A stretch of 63,528 nucleotides of DNA from Pseudomonas sp. MWU15-20650 (GCF_023242475.1 NZ_JALJFG010000038.1:1-63528); one strand, 5' to 3'; positions 42,835-52,507 are shown, counted from the stretch's first letter. Translations and numbers: made by a program. The notes: generated from the letters alone by a model not told the origin.

Positions 42835-43911
42835 TTAACGGGCCTTGGTTTTCTTCACATCTACCAGTCGACGCAGGTGGCAGGTCACTTCCTCACGGTC
42901 GTGGTACAGCTGTTTGCAGCCGACCTCCACCCGAATGCCGCGAGCCTTGAAACCTTCTTCGATACGCTCCAGCAAGCGCTTCACTTCGGCGTAGCGTTGC
43001 TTCATCGGCAGCTTCAAGTTCACCACTGCTTCGCGACAATGCCCCTCGCCGATCCAGGTTTCCAGCAATGCGGCGTTGCGTGCGGGCTTTTCGACGATGT
43101 CACACACCATCCAGTCCACCGGTTGCTTGGGCACGAAGGTGAAACCGTCGGCCATCAAGTGCTGCACCAAGCCGGTGTCCATCAGGCTTTCGGCCATGGG
43201 GCCGTTGTCGATGGCCGTCACCAGCATGCCACGGTTGACCAGCTGCCAGGTCCAGCCGCCAGGGGCCGCACCGAGGTCGACACCGGTCATATCGCCATGC
43301 AGGCGCTCATCCCACTGATCGCGAGGGATAAAGTGGTGCCAGGCTTCTTCCAGCTTCAGCGTCGAACGGCTGGGCGCCTCACGCGGGAACTTGAGGCGCG
43401 GAATGCCCATCGGCCACATCGCCGAGTTGTTCGACTCGGCCAGGCCCATGAACACTTCGCGGCCGCTCTTGAAAGTCAGCAGCAGGCGTGGCTTGCTGGG
43501 GTCGTCCACCAGCTTGCCGGCATTCAGCAAGGCTTTGCGCAGGTGTACTTCGAACTTCTTGCAGAAGTTCGACAGTTCCTTGCCATCGTTGGTGTCGACC
43601 ATTTCCAGCCACAGGCTGCCGCACACCGGAAATTCGCGCAGGTGGGCGAGGATCACGCTGATACGATCGGTTTCCGGCAGGTCGATAAACACCCCGCGCG
43701 CCCACTGCCTTGGGAAGATCAGCTCGGCAAAGCGCTGGCCGTGCATCAGGCGCTGGGCGCCATCTTCTTCGGTGCAGACAAATTCGGCGCAGGCGCTGCC
43801 GGTCTTGGCCTTGGCGTAGCCGGAAACGTTCAGGCGCGCGGCGTGTTCCGCGATCTCGGAACAGACTTCACCTTCAAAACCCGGGCGGCAGTGCATAAAA
43901 AGGGTGTTCAT
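42835..43911 (-). CDS. rlmM: 23S rRNA 2'-O-ribose C2498 methyltransferase
   Basis: The 358-residue product starts MNTLFMHCRPGFEGEV. It has an N-terminal THUMP-like domain and a C-terminal Rossmann methyltransferase with GVDLGAAPGGWTWQL at about residues 214-228 and the K-D-K-E type catalytic residues around WMVCDIVEKP and VNLKLPMKQ. ATG 43911 has AGGAGAG upstream. Cytosolic, acts on late 23S rRNA. The first gene of a probable rlmM-tusA transcript, divergent from acnA. Confidence 0.95.
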   Translation of the reverse strand: MNTLFMHCRPGFEGEVCSEIAEHAARLNVSGYAKAKTGSACAEFVCTEEDGAQRLMHGQRFAELIFPRQWARGVFIDLPETDRISVILAHLREFPVCGSLWLEMVDTNDGKELSNFCKKFEVHLRKALLNAGKLVDDPSKPRLLLTFKSGREVFMGLAESNNSAMWPMGIPRLKFPREAPSRSTLKLEEAWHHFIPRDQWDERLHGDMTGVDLGAAPGGWTWQLVNRGMLVTAIDNGPMAESLMDTGLVQHLMADGFTFVPKQPVDWMVCDIVEKPARNAALLETWIGEGHCREAVVNLKLPMKQRYAEVKRLLERIEEGFKARGIRVEVGCKQLYHDREEVTCHLRRLVDVKKTKAR

Positions 43912-43995
43912 CAACTCTCCTGGTGACTCAACCGGCATTGCGCTATCGCAATACCTGTCATGAAAACGCGCGCATGATAGCCGAGTTCGGAACCT

Positions 43996-44016
43996 TGGAC
44001 TTAACGATAGAGTCCA
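43996..44016. promoter_or_regulatory. Inverted repeat upstream of acnA (possible operator)
   Basis: TGGACT at 43996-44001 and AGTCCA at 44011-44016, a perfect 6-bp inverted repeat with 9-bp spacer, 92 bp before the acnA ATG and 85 bp before rlmM. Regulator unknown. Confidence 0.3.
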
Positions 44017-44107
44017 GTTATTAGCCTGCTAATGAAAACAGGGCTAACTTAAAAGCTCTGTTCGTCCCGTCAGGTCCGTAGCCGTGCGGACCATAAGGAG
44101 TCATGTA

Positions 44108-46849
44108 ATGTCATCCCTTGATAGCCTGAGCACCCTTAAAACCCTGCAAGTCGACGACAAGACCTACCACTACTTCAGCTTGCCCGAAGCCGCCAAGAGC
44201 CTGGGCGACCTGGACAAGCTGCCGATGTCCCTCAAGGTGCTGCTGGAAAACCTGCTGCGCTGGGAAGACGCCAAGACCGTTACCGGCACCGACCTCAAGG
44301 CCATCGCGGCCTGGCTCAAAGAACGCCAGTCCGACCGCGAGATCCAGTACCGCCCGGCCCGCGTGCTGATGCAAGACTTTACCGGAGTGCCCGCCGTGGT
44401 CGACCTGGCCGCCATGCGCGCCGCCGTGGCCAAGGCCGGGGGCGACCCGCAGCGAATCAACCCACTGTCACCGGTGGACCTGGTGATCGACCACTCGGTG
44501 ATGGTCGACAAGTTCGGCACCACCCGCGCCTTTGAGCAAAACGTCGATATCGAAATGCAGCGCAACGGCGAACGCTACGCCTTCCTGCGCTGGGGCCAGA
44601 GCGCCTTCGACAACTTCAGCGTGGTGCCGCCGGGCACCGGCATCTGTCACCAGGTCAACCTCGAATACCTCGGCCGCACCGTGTGGACCAAAGAGGAAGA
44701 CGGCCGCACCTATGCCTTCCCCGACACCTTGGTGGGTACCGACTCTCACACCACCATGATCAACGGTCTTGGCGTTCTCGGTTGGGGCGTGGGCGGGATC
44801 GAAGCGGAAGCGGCGATGCTCGGCCAGCCGGTGTCGATGCTGATTCCGGAAGTGATCGGCTTCAAACTCACCGGCAAGCTCAAAGAAGGCATCACCGCCA
44901 CCGACCTGGTGCTGACCGTCACCCAGATGCTGCGTAAAAAAGGCGTGGTGGGTAAATTTGTCGAGTTCTATGGCGACGGCTTGGCTGACCTGCCGCTGGC
45001 CGACCGCGCCACCATCGCTAACATGGCCCCGGAATACGGTGCGACCTGTGGCTTCTTCCCGGTGGATGAGGTGACCCTCGACTACCTGCGCCTGTCGGGC
45101 CGCCCCGCCGCCACCGTGAAGCTGGTCGAGGCGTACACCAAGGCCCAGGGCCTGTGGCGCAACGCCGGCCAGGAGCCCGTGTTCACCGATACCCTCGCAC
45201 TGGACATGGGCAGCGTCGAGGCCAGCCTGGCCGGGCCGAAACGCCCGCAGGACCGTGTGTCGCTGCCCAATGTAGGCCAGGCGTTCAGCGACTTCCTCGA
45301 CCTGCAATTCAAACCCACCAGCAAGGAAGAAGGTCGCCTGGAAAGCGAAGGCGGCGGCGGTGTTGCCGTGGGCAATGCCGACCTGGTGGGCGAGACCGAC
45401 TACGAATACGACGGGCACACCTATCGCCTGAAAAACGGCGCGGTGGTGATTGCCGCGATCACCTCCTGCACCAACACCTCCAACCCCAGCGTGATGATGG
45501 CCGCCGGCCTGGTGGCGAAAAAGGCCGTGGAAAAGGGCCTCACCCGCAAGCCCTGGGTAAAAACCTCCCTGGCGCCGGGCTCCAAAGTGGTCACCGACTA
45601 CTACAAGGCAGCCGGCCTCACCCCATACCTCGACAAACTCGGCTTCGATTTGGTCGGCTATGGTTGCACCACGTGCATCGGCAACTCCGGCCCACTGCCC
45701 GAGCCGATCGAGAAAGCCATCCAGAAAGCCGATCTCGCCGTGGCCTCGGTGCTGTCCGGCAACCGCAACTTTGAAGGCCGCGTGCATCCCCTGGTGAAAA
45801 CCAACTGGCTGGCTTCGCCGCCTCTGGTGGTCGCCTATGCCTTGGCCGGCACTGTGCGTATCGACATCAGCAGTGAGCCATTGGGCGAAGGCAAGGACGG
45901 CAAGCCGGTGTACCTCAAAGACATCTGGCCGAGCAGCAAGGAAATCGCCGACGCCGTGGCCCAAGTCAGCACCGGCATGTTCCACAAGGAATACGCCGAA
46001 GTGTTTGCCGGTGACGAACAGTGGCAAGCCATTGAGGTGCCGCAGGCGGCGACCTACGTATGGCAGAAGGACTCCACCTACATCCAGCACCCACCGTTCT
46101 TCGATGACATTGCCGGGCCGCTGCCGGTCATCAAGGACGTCAAGGGCGCTAACGTGCTGGCCCTGCTGGGCGATTCGGTGACCACCGACCACATCTCCCC
46201 TGCCGGCAATATCAAGACCGACAGCCCGGCCGGTCGCTACCTGCGTGAACAGGGCGTGGAGCCACGTGATTTCAACTCCTACGGTTCACGCCGGGGCAAC
46301 CATGAAGTGATGATGCGCGGCACCTTTGCCAATATCCGTATCCGCAACGAGATGCTCGGCGGCGAAGAAGGCGGCAACACGCTGTACATCCCCACCGGCG
46401 AGAAGATGCCGATTTATGATGCGGCCATGAAGTACCAGGCGTCGGGCACGCCGCTGGTGGTGATCGCAGGGCAAGAGTACGGCACCGGCTCAAGCCGCGA
46501 CTGGGCGGCCAAGGGCACCAACCTGCTGGGCGTCAAAGCGGTAATCGCCGAGAGCTTCGAGCGCATTCACCGCTCCAACCTGGTGGGCATGGGTGTGCTG
46601 CCGTTGCAGTTCAAGCTGGATCAGAACCGCAAGTCGCTGCACCTGACCGGCAAGGAGAAGGTCGACATCCTCGGGCTGACGAATGCCGAGATCGAGCCGC
46701 GGATGAACCTGACACTGGTGATTACTCGCGAAGATGGCAGCAGCGAACAGGTTGAGGTGCTGTGCCGGATCGATACTTTGAATGAGGTGGAATACTTCAA
46801 GGCGGGGGGGATTTTGCACTACGTATTGCGCCAACTGATCGCCAGCTAA
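44108..46849 (+). CDS. acnA: Aconitate hydratase A
   Basis: TCA-cycle enzyme that isomerises citrate to isocitrate through a 4Fe-4S cluster. The 913 residues match AcnA/IRP1. Cluster cysteines lie in SCTNTSNPS (about residue 453) and GYGCTTCIGNSG (about 519 and 522). The C-terminal swivel domain has GSSRDWAAKG. ATG 44108 has AAGGAG 8-9 bp upstream. Monocistronic; followed by a block of REP repeats. Confidence 0.97.
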   Translation: MSSLDSLSTLKTLQVDDKTYHYFSLPEAAKSLGDLDKLPMSLKVLLENLLRWEDAKTVTGTDLKAIAAWLKERQSDREIQYRPARVLMQDFTGVPAVVDLAAMRAAVAKAGGDPQRINPLSPVDLVIDHSVMVDKFGTTRAFEQNVDIEMQRNGERYAFLRWGQSAFDNFSVVPPGTGICHQVNLEYLGRTVWTKEEDGRTYAFPDTLVGTDSHTTMINGLGVLGWGVGGIEAEAAMLGQPVSMLIPEVIGFKLTGKLKEGITATDLVLTVTQMLRKKGVVGKFVEFYGDGLADLPLADRATIANMAPEYGATCGFFPVDEVTLDYLRLSGRPAATVKLVEAYTKAQGLWRNAGQEPVFTDTLALDMGSVEASLAGPKRPQDRVSLPNVGQAFSDFLDLQFKPTSKEEGRLESEGGGGVAVGNADLVGETDYEYDGHTYRLKNGAVVIAAITSCTNTSNPSVMMAAGLVAKKAVEKGLTRKPWVKTSLAPGSKVVTDYYKAAGLTPYLDKLGFDLVGYGCTTCIGNSGPLPEPIEKAIQKADLAVASVLSGNRNFEGRVHPLVKTNWLASPPLVVAYALAGTVRIDISSEPLGEGKDGKPVYLKDIWPSSKEIADAVAQVSTGMFHKEYAEVFAGDEQWQAIEVPQAATYVWQKDSTYIQHPPFFDDIAGPLPVIKDVKGANVLALLGDSVTTDHISPAGNIKTDSPAGRYLREQGVEPRDFNSYGSRRGNHEVMMRGTFANIRIRNEMLGGEEGGNTLYIPTGEKMPIYDAAMKYQASGTPLVVIAGQEYGTGSSRDWAAKGTNLLGVKAVIAESFERIHRSNLVGMGVLPLQFKLDQNRKSLHLTGKEKVDILGLTNAEIEPRMNLTLVITREDGSSEQVEVLCRIDTLNEVEYFKAGGILHYVLRQLIAS

Positions 46850-46869
46850 AGATCGCTGGAGATCAAAAA

Positions 46870-47055
46870 ATGTGTGAGGGGGCCTGCCCCCGATGGCGGT
46901 GTGTCAGGTTACATATCTATACCTGCCCCACTGCTATCGGGGCCTAGGTATCTACACAACTTCCGATATGGCGCTGTACCTGTGGGAGGGGGCTTGCTCC
47001 CGATGGCGACCTCAGGGCCGACCAGGATGCCGGGGGCAAGCCCCCTCCCACATTT
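46870..47055. repeat. Four-unit REP-like cluster
   Basis: Two successive inverted pairs: TGTGAGGGGGCCTGCCCCCG with CTATCGGGGCC (46871-46943), then TGTGGGAGGGGGCTTGCTCC with GGGGGCAAGCCCCCTCCCAC (46981-47051). Between the convergent acnA and lpxO-like genes. Confidence 0.8.
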
Positions 47056-47085
47056 GGATTGCATTTCAAGCTGGAAACACCGAAA

Positions 47086-48024
47086 TCAGCCGAACAGCCA
47101 CTTCCACAGCAGTACCAAGACGACTACCGCCAGCACCGGCCGCGCGATGCGGTAGGCCTTGGGATGCTTGCGCTTCCACTGCTTGACCACACCGCTGAAC
47201 TTGTCGCTGAAGGTCTTGCTCCAGGCATATGCCTGGTTGATCCCGCCGACGCGTTCGTCATCCAGGTTCTGTGGCGCGGTGGCGCGGCCCAGTTGCTTGC
47301 TGACCCAACGGTTGATCCGCGTCATGACCCGGTTGCTCAACGGGCGCTCGATGTCGCAGAACAGGATCACGCGGGTTTTTTCCGTCTCGTTCTTCACCCA
47401 GTGCACATAGGTTTCGTCGAACATCACGTCCTCACCGTCGCGCCAGGCGTAGACCTGGCCGTCGACGAAGATGCGGCAGTCGTCGGAGTTCGGCGTGGAC
47501 AACCCCAAGTGATAACGCAGGGAGCCGGCGAACGGATCACGGTGCGGGTTAAGGTGGCTACCGCCCGGCAACAGCGCGAACATCGCGCCCTTGACGTTGG
47601 GGATGCTGCTGACCAGAGCCACGGTTTTCGGGCACAGCGCTTCGGCCGATGGCAGGGGCTTGTCGTACCACTTGAGGTAGAAACGCTTCCAGCCCTTCTT
47701 GAAGAACGAACCGAAGCCGGCGTCGTTGTTCTTCTCGGCGGCGCGGATGTAGCCCTCGTCGAACAGGTGCATGGCCTCTTCGCGGATCACTTCCCAGTTG
47801 TCCTTGAGCACGTCCAGCTCCGGGAATTTGCTGCGGTCCAGGTAAGGCTTGGACGGCACCGCGGAGAACAGGTACATCAAGGCGTTATACGGGGCGAACA
47901 GCGCCGAATGGTTGACGAACTGGCGCAACATCGGCAAACGGGCCTTGCCACGCAGGTGCACATACAGCGTGCTGCCGATAAACAGCAGCAACACCGACAG
48001 TTTGGCGGCCAAAGAAAAGGTCAT
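47086..48024 (-). CDS. lpxO: Lipid A 2-hydroxylase LpxO-like dioxygenase
   Basis: The 312-residue membrane-associated Fe(II)/2-oxoglutarate dioxygenase belongs to the aspartyl/asparaginyl beta-hydroxylase family. Metal ligands are H161 and D163 (NPHRDPF) and H208 (YVHWVKNET); R218 binds 2-oxoglutarate. TM segments near residues 5-22 and 293-311 bracket the catalytic part, as in LpxO, which 2-hydroxylates a lipid A acyl chain. The exact acyl position is not deducible. Pseudomonads often have two LpxO copies; only one is here. Confidence 0.85.
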   Translation of the reverse strand: MTFSLAAKLSVLLLFIGSTLYVHLRGKARLPMLRQFVNHSALFAPYNALMYLFSAVPSKPYLDRSKFPELDVLKDNWEVIREEAMHLFDEGYIRAAEKNNDAGFGSFFKKGWKRFYLKWYDKPLPSAEALCPKTVALVSSIPNVKGAMFALLPGGSHLNPHRDPFAGSLRYHLGLSTPNSDDCRIFVDGQVYAWRDGEDVMFDETYVHWVKNETEKTRVILFCDIERPLSNRVMTRINRWVSKQLGRATAPQNLDDERVGGINQAYAWSKTFSDKFSGVVKQWKRKHPKAYRIARPVLAVVVLVLLWKWLFG

Positions 48025-48142
48025 GCAGCAACTCCTGGAAATAAGCGCCTGGCCAGCAACCTCCCGTCAACGGGAAACCAGACGTAGCAGCCGGCCATGA
48101 TAAACATTTGGGCCATTATGCAGAAGGCCCCGTTTATCAGCG

Positions 48143-48156
48143 CTGATTCAAATCAA
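48143..48156. promoter_or_regulatory. Possible Anr/Fnr site
   Basis: CTGAT-TCAA-ATCAA differs at one base from TTGAT-N4-ATCAA. It overlaps the last codons of cysK and is 119 bp before the lpxO-like start. Confidence 0.2.
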
Positions 48157-49127
48157 GCCTGGGTTTCTTGCTCGGTAAACAAATCACTGAACAACATGCT
48201 CGACAGGTAGCGCTCGCCGGAGTCCGGCAAGATCACCACGATAGTCTTGCCCTGCATCTCCGGCTTCTCGGCCAGACGTACGGCCACGGCCATGGCGGCG
48301 CCGCAGGAAATGCCGCACAAAATCCCTTCTTCCTGCATTAAACGCAGGGCCATGGCCTTGGATTCCTCATCGGTCACCAACTCCACGCGATCAACCATCG
48401 ACAGGTCGAGGTTCTTCGGCACAAAACCGGCACCGATGCCCTGGATCTTGTGCGGACTGGGCTTGATCTCTTCACCGGCCAGCGCCTGGGTAATCACCGG
48501 CGAGACACTCGGTTCGACGGCCACCGACAGAATCGGCTTGCCGGCAATGTTCTTGATATAGCGCGACACGCCGGTGATGGTGCCGCCGGTGCCCACGCCC
48601 GCGACCAGCACGTCAACGGCGCCATCGGTGTCGTTCCAGATTTCCGGGCCGGTGGTTTTCTCATGGATAGCAGGGTTGGCGGGGTTTTCAAACTGGGCCG
48701 GCATAAAGTAGGTGGCCGGGTCGCTGGCGACGATCTCGCCGGCTTTTTCGATGGCGCCCTTCATGCCTTTGGCCGGCTCGGTCAGCACCAGTTCGGCCCC
48801 CAGGGCCTTGAGCACTTTGCGCCGTTCGATGCTCATGGACGACGGCATGGTCAGCAGCAGCTTGTAGCCACGGGCAGCAGCGACAAAGGCCAGGCCGATA
48901 CCGGTATTGCCGGATGTTGGCTCGACAATTGTCATGCCGGGCTTGAGCTTGCCGGTGCTTTCGGCGTCCCAGATCATGTTCGCGCCAATGCGGCACTTCA
49001 CCGAATAGCCCGGGTTACGCCCTTCGATCTTGGCCAGAATCGTCACGCCACGCGGTGCGATGCGGTTGATCTGAACCAGAGGCGTGTTGCCGATGGAGTG
49101 CGCGTTGTCTGCAAAGATGCGGCTCAT
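48153..49127 (-). CDS. cysK: Cysteine synthase A (O-acetylserine sulfhydrylase)
   Basis: PLP enzyme making cysteine from O-acetylserine and sulfide. The 324 residues match CysK. The PLP lysine is K44 (GYSVKCRIGA), the substrate loop is PTSGNTGIGLAF and the phosphate cradle is GVGTGGTITGV. The C-terminal ILPDSGERYLSSMLF is typical. It is on the same strand as the lpxO-like gene downstream (128 bp gap) and divergent from the DUF748 gene. Confidence 0.96.
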   Translation of the reverse strand: MSRIFADNAHSIGNTPLVQINRIAPRGVTILAKIEGRNPGYSVKCRIGANMIWDAESTGKLKPGMTIVEPTSGNTGIGLAFVAAARGYKLLLTMPSSMSIERRKVLKALGAELVLTEPAKGMKGAIEKAGEIVASDPATYFMPAQFENPANPAIHEKTTGPEIWNDTDGAVDVLVAGVGTGGTITGVSRYIKNIAGKPILSVAVEPSVSPVITQALAGEEIKPSPHKIQGIGAGFVPKNLDLSMVDRVELVTDEESKAMALRLMQEEGILCGISCGAAMAVAVRLAEKPEMQGKTIVVILPDSGERYLSSMLFSDLFTEQETQA

Positions 49128-49252
49128 GACGGGTCCCTAAGACAATTTCTAGAAGGCCCCAAGGGTATGCCTCAGGCCGGGAGGCGTCCAGTCAGAGGAA
49201 CGTTGCGCCCACCGGTGCGGTCCATCGCCTATACCGTCAGAGAGAATGGACC

Positions 49253-50323
49253 ATGAAACGTCGCTACAGTGGGCTGCTATGGATCGTCGCCATACTGGTG
49301 GCCGTGCTGATCGCCCTGGACCTTGCCCTGCCCTATCTGGTGCGCAACTACCTGAACGACAAGCTGGCCGACATGGGCGATTACCGTGGGCAAGTCACTG
49401 ACGTTGACGTGGCCCTGTGGCGCGGTGCCTATAAAATCAACGGCCTGCAGATCGTCAAGGTCGACGGCAAGGTGCCTGTACCGTTCGTCAAAGCACCGTT
49501 GATCGACCTCGCGGTGAGTTGGCATTCACTGTGGTACGACCACGCGGTGGTGGCCCGGGTGCAGTTCTCCAAACCTGAGCTGAACTTCGTCGACGGTGGC
49601 AGCCAACAAGCCTCGCAGACCGGTAAGGGCACTGACTGGCGCGAACAGTTGGGCAAACTGTTGCCGATCACCTTGAACGAGGTACGCATCCAGGACGGCA
49701 AGATCGCCTTTCACAACTTCACCTCCAAACCTGCGGTGAACCTCTACGCCACAGAGGTCAACGCCAGCTTCTACAACCTGACCAACGTGGTCGACAAAGG
49801 CAAGCGTGACGCCAGTTTCGAAGGCAAGGCGCTGTTGCTGGGCCAGGCGCCGCTGGAAGCCACCGCCACGTTCGACCCGCTGAGCAACTTTGAAGACTTC
49901 GAATTCCGCTTTCGCGCCAAGGACATCCAGCTCAAGCGCCTGAATGACTTCGCCTCGGCCTATGGCAAATTCGACTTCAAGGCCGGCACCGGCGCCGTGG
50001 TGATCGAAGCCCAGGCAGAAAAAGGCCAGTTGAGCGGCTACATCAAGCCGCTGCTGCGTGACGTCGAGGTGTTTGACTGGAAACAGGATGTGGAAAACAA
50101 AGACAAGAATATTTTCCGCTCGATCTGGGAAGCCGTGGTCGGCACCAGCGAAACCGTGCTGAAAAACCAGAACAAAAACCAGTTTGCCACCCGCGTAGAA
50201 CTCAGCGGCAGCGTGCACCAGCAAAATATCAGCGCGTTCTCGGCGTTTTTGGCGATCTTGCGCAATGGCTTCATCCAAGCCTTCAACGCTCGTTATGAAC
50301 AGCCCAAGCCTAGCGCGGACTAA
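49253..50323 (+). CDS. DUF748 (AsmA-related) membrane protein
   Basis: The 356-residue product has one N-terminal TM helix (residues about 5-27, GLLWIVAILVAVLIALDLAL) and a large periplasmic part with the AsmA-like/DUF748 pattern (YRGQVTDVDVALWRGAYKIN, repeated beta-strand motifs). Proteins of this class may form periplasmic lipid-handling bridges, but that is by family only. It precedes moxR on the same strand with a 147-bp gap containing a REP fragment. Confidence 0.82.
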   Translation: MKRRYSGLLWIVAILVAVLIALDLALPYLVRNYLNDKLADMGDYRGQVTDVDVALWRGAYKINGLQIVKVDGKVPVPFVKAPLIDLAVSWHSLWYDHAVVARVQFSKPELNFVDGGSQQASQTGKGTDWREQLGKLLPITLNEVRIQDGKIAFHNFTSKPAVNLYATEVNASFYNLTNVVDKGKRDASFEGKALLLGQAPLEATATFDPLSNFEDFEFRFRAKDIQLKRLNDFASAYGKFDFKAGTGAVVIEAQAEKGQLSGYIKPLLRDVEVFDWKQDVENKDKNIFRSIWEAVVGTSETVLKNQNKNQFATRVELSGSVHQQNISAFSAFLAILRNGFIQAFNARYEQPKPSAD

Positions 50324-50324
50324 A

Positions 50325-50350
50325 AATGTGGGAGGGGGCTTGCTCCCACA
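50325..50350. repeat. Single REP-like unit
   Basis: AATGTGGGAGGGGGCTTGCT with CCCACA, forming a short hairpin (GTGGGAG...CTCCCAC). One unpaired unit 2 bp after the DUF748 stop. Confidence 0.6.
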
Positions 50351-50470
50351 CGTACTGCACTGGTCAACGGAAAGTGACTGGTCATTCAGAGACTGAATAA
50401 CCCGTCTGCGTTCACAGTCGCCGGGGCTGCGCGGTATAGTCCTGGCATTGATGAATTCGAGGAATGACCG

Positions 50471-51316
50471 ATGAAGTTCGAAGGCACCCAGGCCTACGTG
50501 GCTACCGATGACCTGAAACTGGCCGTCAACGCTGCCATTACCCTGGAGCGTCCGTTGCTGGTCAAGGGCGAACCGGGTACCGGCAAGACCATGCTCGCCG
50601 AGCAACTGGCCGAGTCCTTCGGCGCCAGGCTGATCACCTGGCACATCAAGTCCACCACCAAGGCCCACCAGGGCCTCTACGAGTACGACGCGGTCAGCCG
50701 CCTGCGCGACTCGCAGCTGGGCGTGGACAAGGTGCACGATGTGCGCAACTACCTGAAAAAGGGCAAGCTCTGGGAAGCGTTCGAGTCCGAAGAGCGGGTG
50801 ATTCTGCTGATCGATGAAATCGACAAGGCCGACATCGAGTTCCCCAACGACCTGCTGCAAGAACTCGACAAGATGGAGTTCTACGTCTACGAAATCGACG
50901 AGACCATCAAGGCCAAGAAACGCCCGATCATCATCATTACCTCCAACAACGAAAAAGAGCTGCCGGACGCGTTCCTGCGCCGCTGCTTCTTCCACTACAT
51001 CGCCTTCCCCGACCGCGCCACCCTGCAAAAGATCGTGGATGTGCACTACCCCGACATCAAGAAAGACCTGGTCAGCGAAGCGCTGGACGTGTTCTTCGAC
51101 GTGCGCAAGGTGCCGGGCCTGAAGAAAAAGCCTTCCACCTCCGAGCTGGTCGATTGGCTCAAATTGCTGATGGCCGACAATATCGGCGAAGCCGTGCTGC
51201 GCGAGCGTGACCCCACCAAGGCCATCCCGCCGCTGGCCGGTGCCTTGGTGAAGAACGAGCAGGACGTTCAGTTGCTCGAACGCCTGGCATTCATGAGCCG
51301 TCGCGGTAATCGATAA
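50471..51316 (+). CDS. MoxR-family AAA+ ATPase
   Basis: The 281-residue ATPase has Walker A GEPGTGKT (residues 33-40), Walker B LLIDEIDKAD (about 114) and the sensor ITSNNEKELPDAFLRRC. MoxR proteins act as chaperones, often with VWA-domain partners. It overlaps the VWA gene by one base (TAATG), so the two are translationally coupled and probably act together. The target is unknown. Confidence 0.92.
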   Translation: MKFEGTQAYVATDDLKLAVNAAITLERPLLVKGEPGTGKTMLAEQLAESFGARLITWHIKSTTKAHQGLYEYDAVSRLRDSQLGVDKVHDVRNYLKKGKLWEAFESEERVILLIDEIDKADIEFPNDLLQELDKMEFYVYEIDETIKAKKRPIIIITSNNEKELPDAFLRRCFFHYIAFPDRATLQKIVDVHYPDIKKDLVSEALDVFFDVRKVPGLKKKPSTSELVDWLKLLMADNIGEAVLRERDPTKAIPPLAGALVKNEQDVQLLERLAFMSRRGNR

Positions 51317-52494
51317 TGCTGCTCAACCTGTTCAATGAAATGCGTGCAGCCAAGGTGCCGGTGTCGGTGCGCGAACTGCTCGACCTGATCAACGCGCTTA
51401 AACAGCGCGTGGTCTTCGCCGACATGGACGAGTTTTACTACTTGGCCCGCGCCATTCTGGTAAAGGACGAACGGCATTTCGACAAGTTCGACCGGGCCTT
51501 CGGCGCCTATTTCAACGGCCTGGAAAAACTCGACGACCACTTGCAGGCACTGATCCCTGAGGACTGGCTGCGCAAGGAGTTCGAACGCTCATTGAGTGAT
51601 GAGGAACGCGCGCAGATCCAATCCCTCGGGGGCCTGGACAAGCTCATCGAGGAATTCAAGAAGCGCCTGGAAGAACAGAAAGAACGCCACGCCGGCGGCA
51701 ACAAGTGGATCGGCACCGGCGGCACCAGCCCATTTGGTTCCGGTGGCTACAACCCGGAAGGCATTCGCGTCGGCGATGCCGGCAAGCGCCAGGGCAAGGC
51801 GGTCAAGGTCTGGGACCAGCGCGAGTACAAGAACCTCGACGATCAAGTGGAACTGGGCACGCGCAACATCAAGATCGCCCTGCGCCGCCTGCGCAAATTT
51901 GCGCGCCAGGGCGCAGCCGAAGAGCTGGATATCGACGGCACCATCGACCATACCGCTCGCGATGCCGGCTTGCTGAATATCCAGATGCGCCCGGAACGGC
52001 GCAACACCATCAAGCTGTTGCTGTTGTTTGATATCGGCGGCTCGATGGATGCCCACGTGAAGATCTGCGAAGAGTTGTTCTCAGCGTGCAAGACCGAGTT
52101 CAAACACCTGGAGTACTTCTACTTCCATAACTTCGTCTACGAGTCGGTGTGGAAGAACAACCAGCGCCGCACTTCTGAACGCACCTCCACCCAGGATTTG
52201 CTGCACAAGTACGGCGCCGATTACAAAGTGATCTTTATCGGTGACGCCTCGATGGCGCCCTATGAGATTACCCAGGCCGGCGGCAGCGTCGAGCACTGGA
52301 ACGAAGAGCCGGGGTACGTGTGGATGCAGCGCTTCATGGCCAAGTACAAGAAGCTGATCTGGATTAATCCCTACCCGAAAGATACCTGGGGCTATACGGC
52401 TTCGACGGGGATTGTGCGGGAGTTGGTGGAGGATCAGATGTATCCACTGACGCTGCGCGGGCTTGAAGAAGGGATGCGGTTCCTGTCCAAATAA
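51316..52494 (+). CDS. VWA/CoxE-like protein partner of MoxR
   Basis: The 392-residue cytosolic protein has a C-terminal von Willebrand A domain with a MIDAS motif DIGGSMDAH (DxGxS, about residue 237). The N-terminal half is helical with a charged segment (EEFKKRLEEQKERH) and a Gly-rich linker (GGTSPFGSGGYNPEG). MoxR/VWA pairs remodel or activate metal-containing complexes in known cases; the client of this pair is not apparent. Start ATG overlaps the moxR stop. Confidence 0.88.
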   Translation: MLLNLFNEMRAAKVPVSVRELLDLINALKQRVVFADMDEFYYLARAILVKDERHFDKFDRAFGAYFNGLEKLDDHLQALIPEDWLRKEFERSLSDEERAQIQSLGGLDKLIEEFKKRLEEQKERHAGGNKWIGTGGTSPFGSGGYNPEGIRVGDAGKRQGKAVKVWDQREYKNLDDQVELGTRNIKIALRRLRKFARQGAAEELDIDGTIDHTARDAGLLNIQMRPERRNTIKLLLLFDIGGSMDAHVKICEELFSACKTEFKHLEYFYFHNFVYESVWKNNQRRTSERTSTQDLLHKYGADYKVIFIGDASMAPYEITQAGGSVEHWNEEPGYVWMQRFMAKYKKLIWINPYPKDTWGYTASTGIVRELVEDQMYPLTLRGLEEGMRFLSK

Positions 52495-52507
52495 ACGCTA
52501 AATCCAC

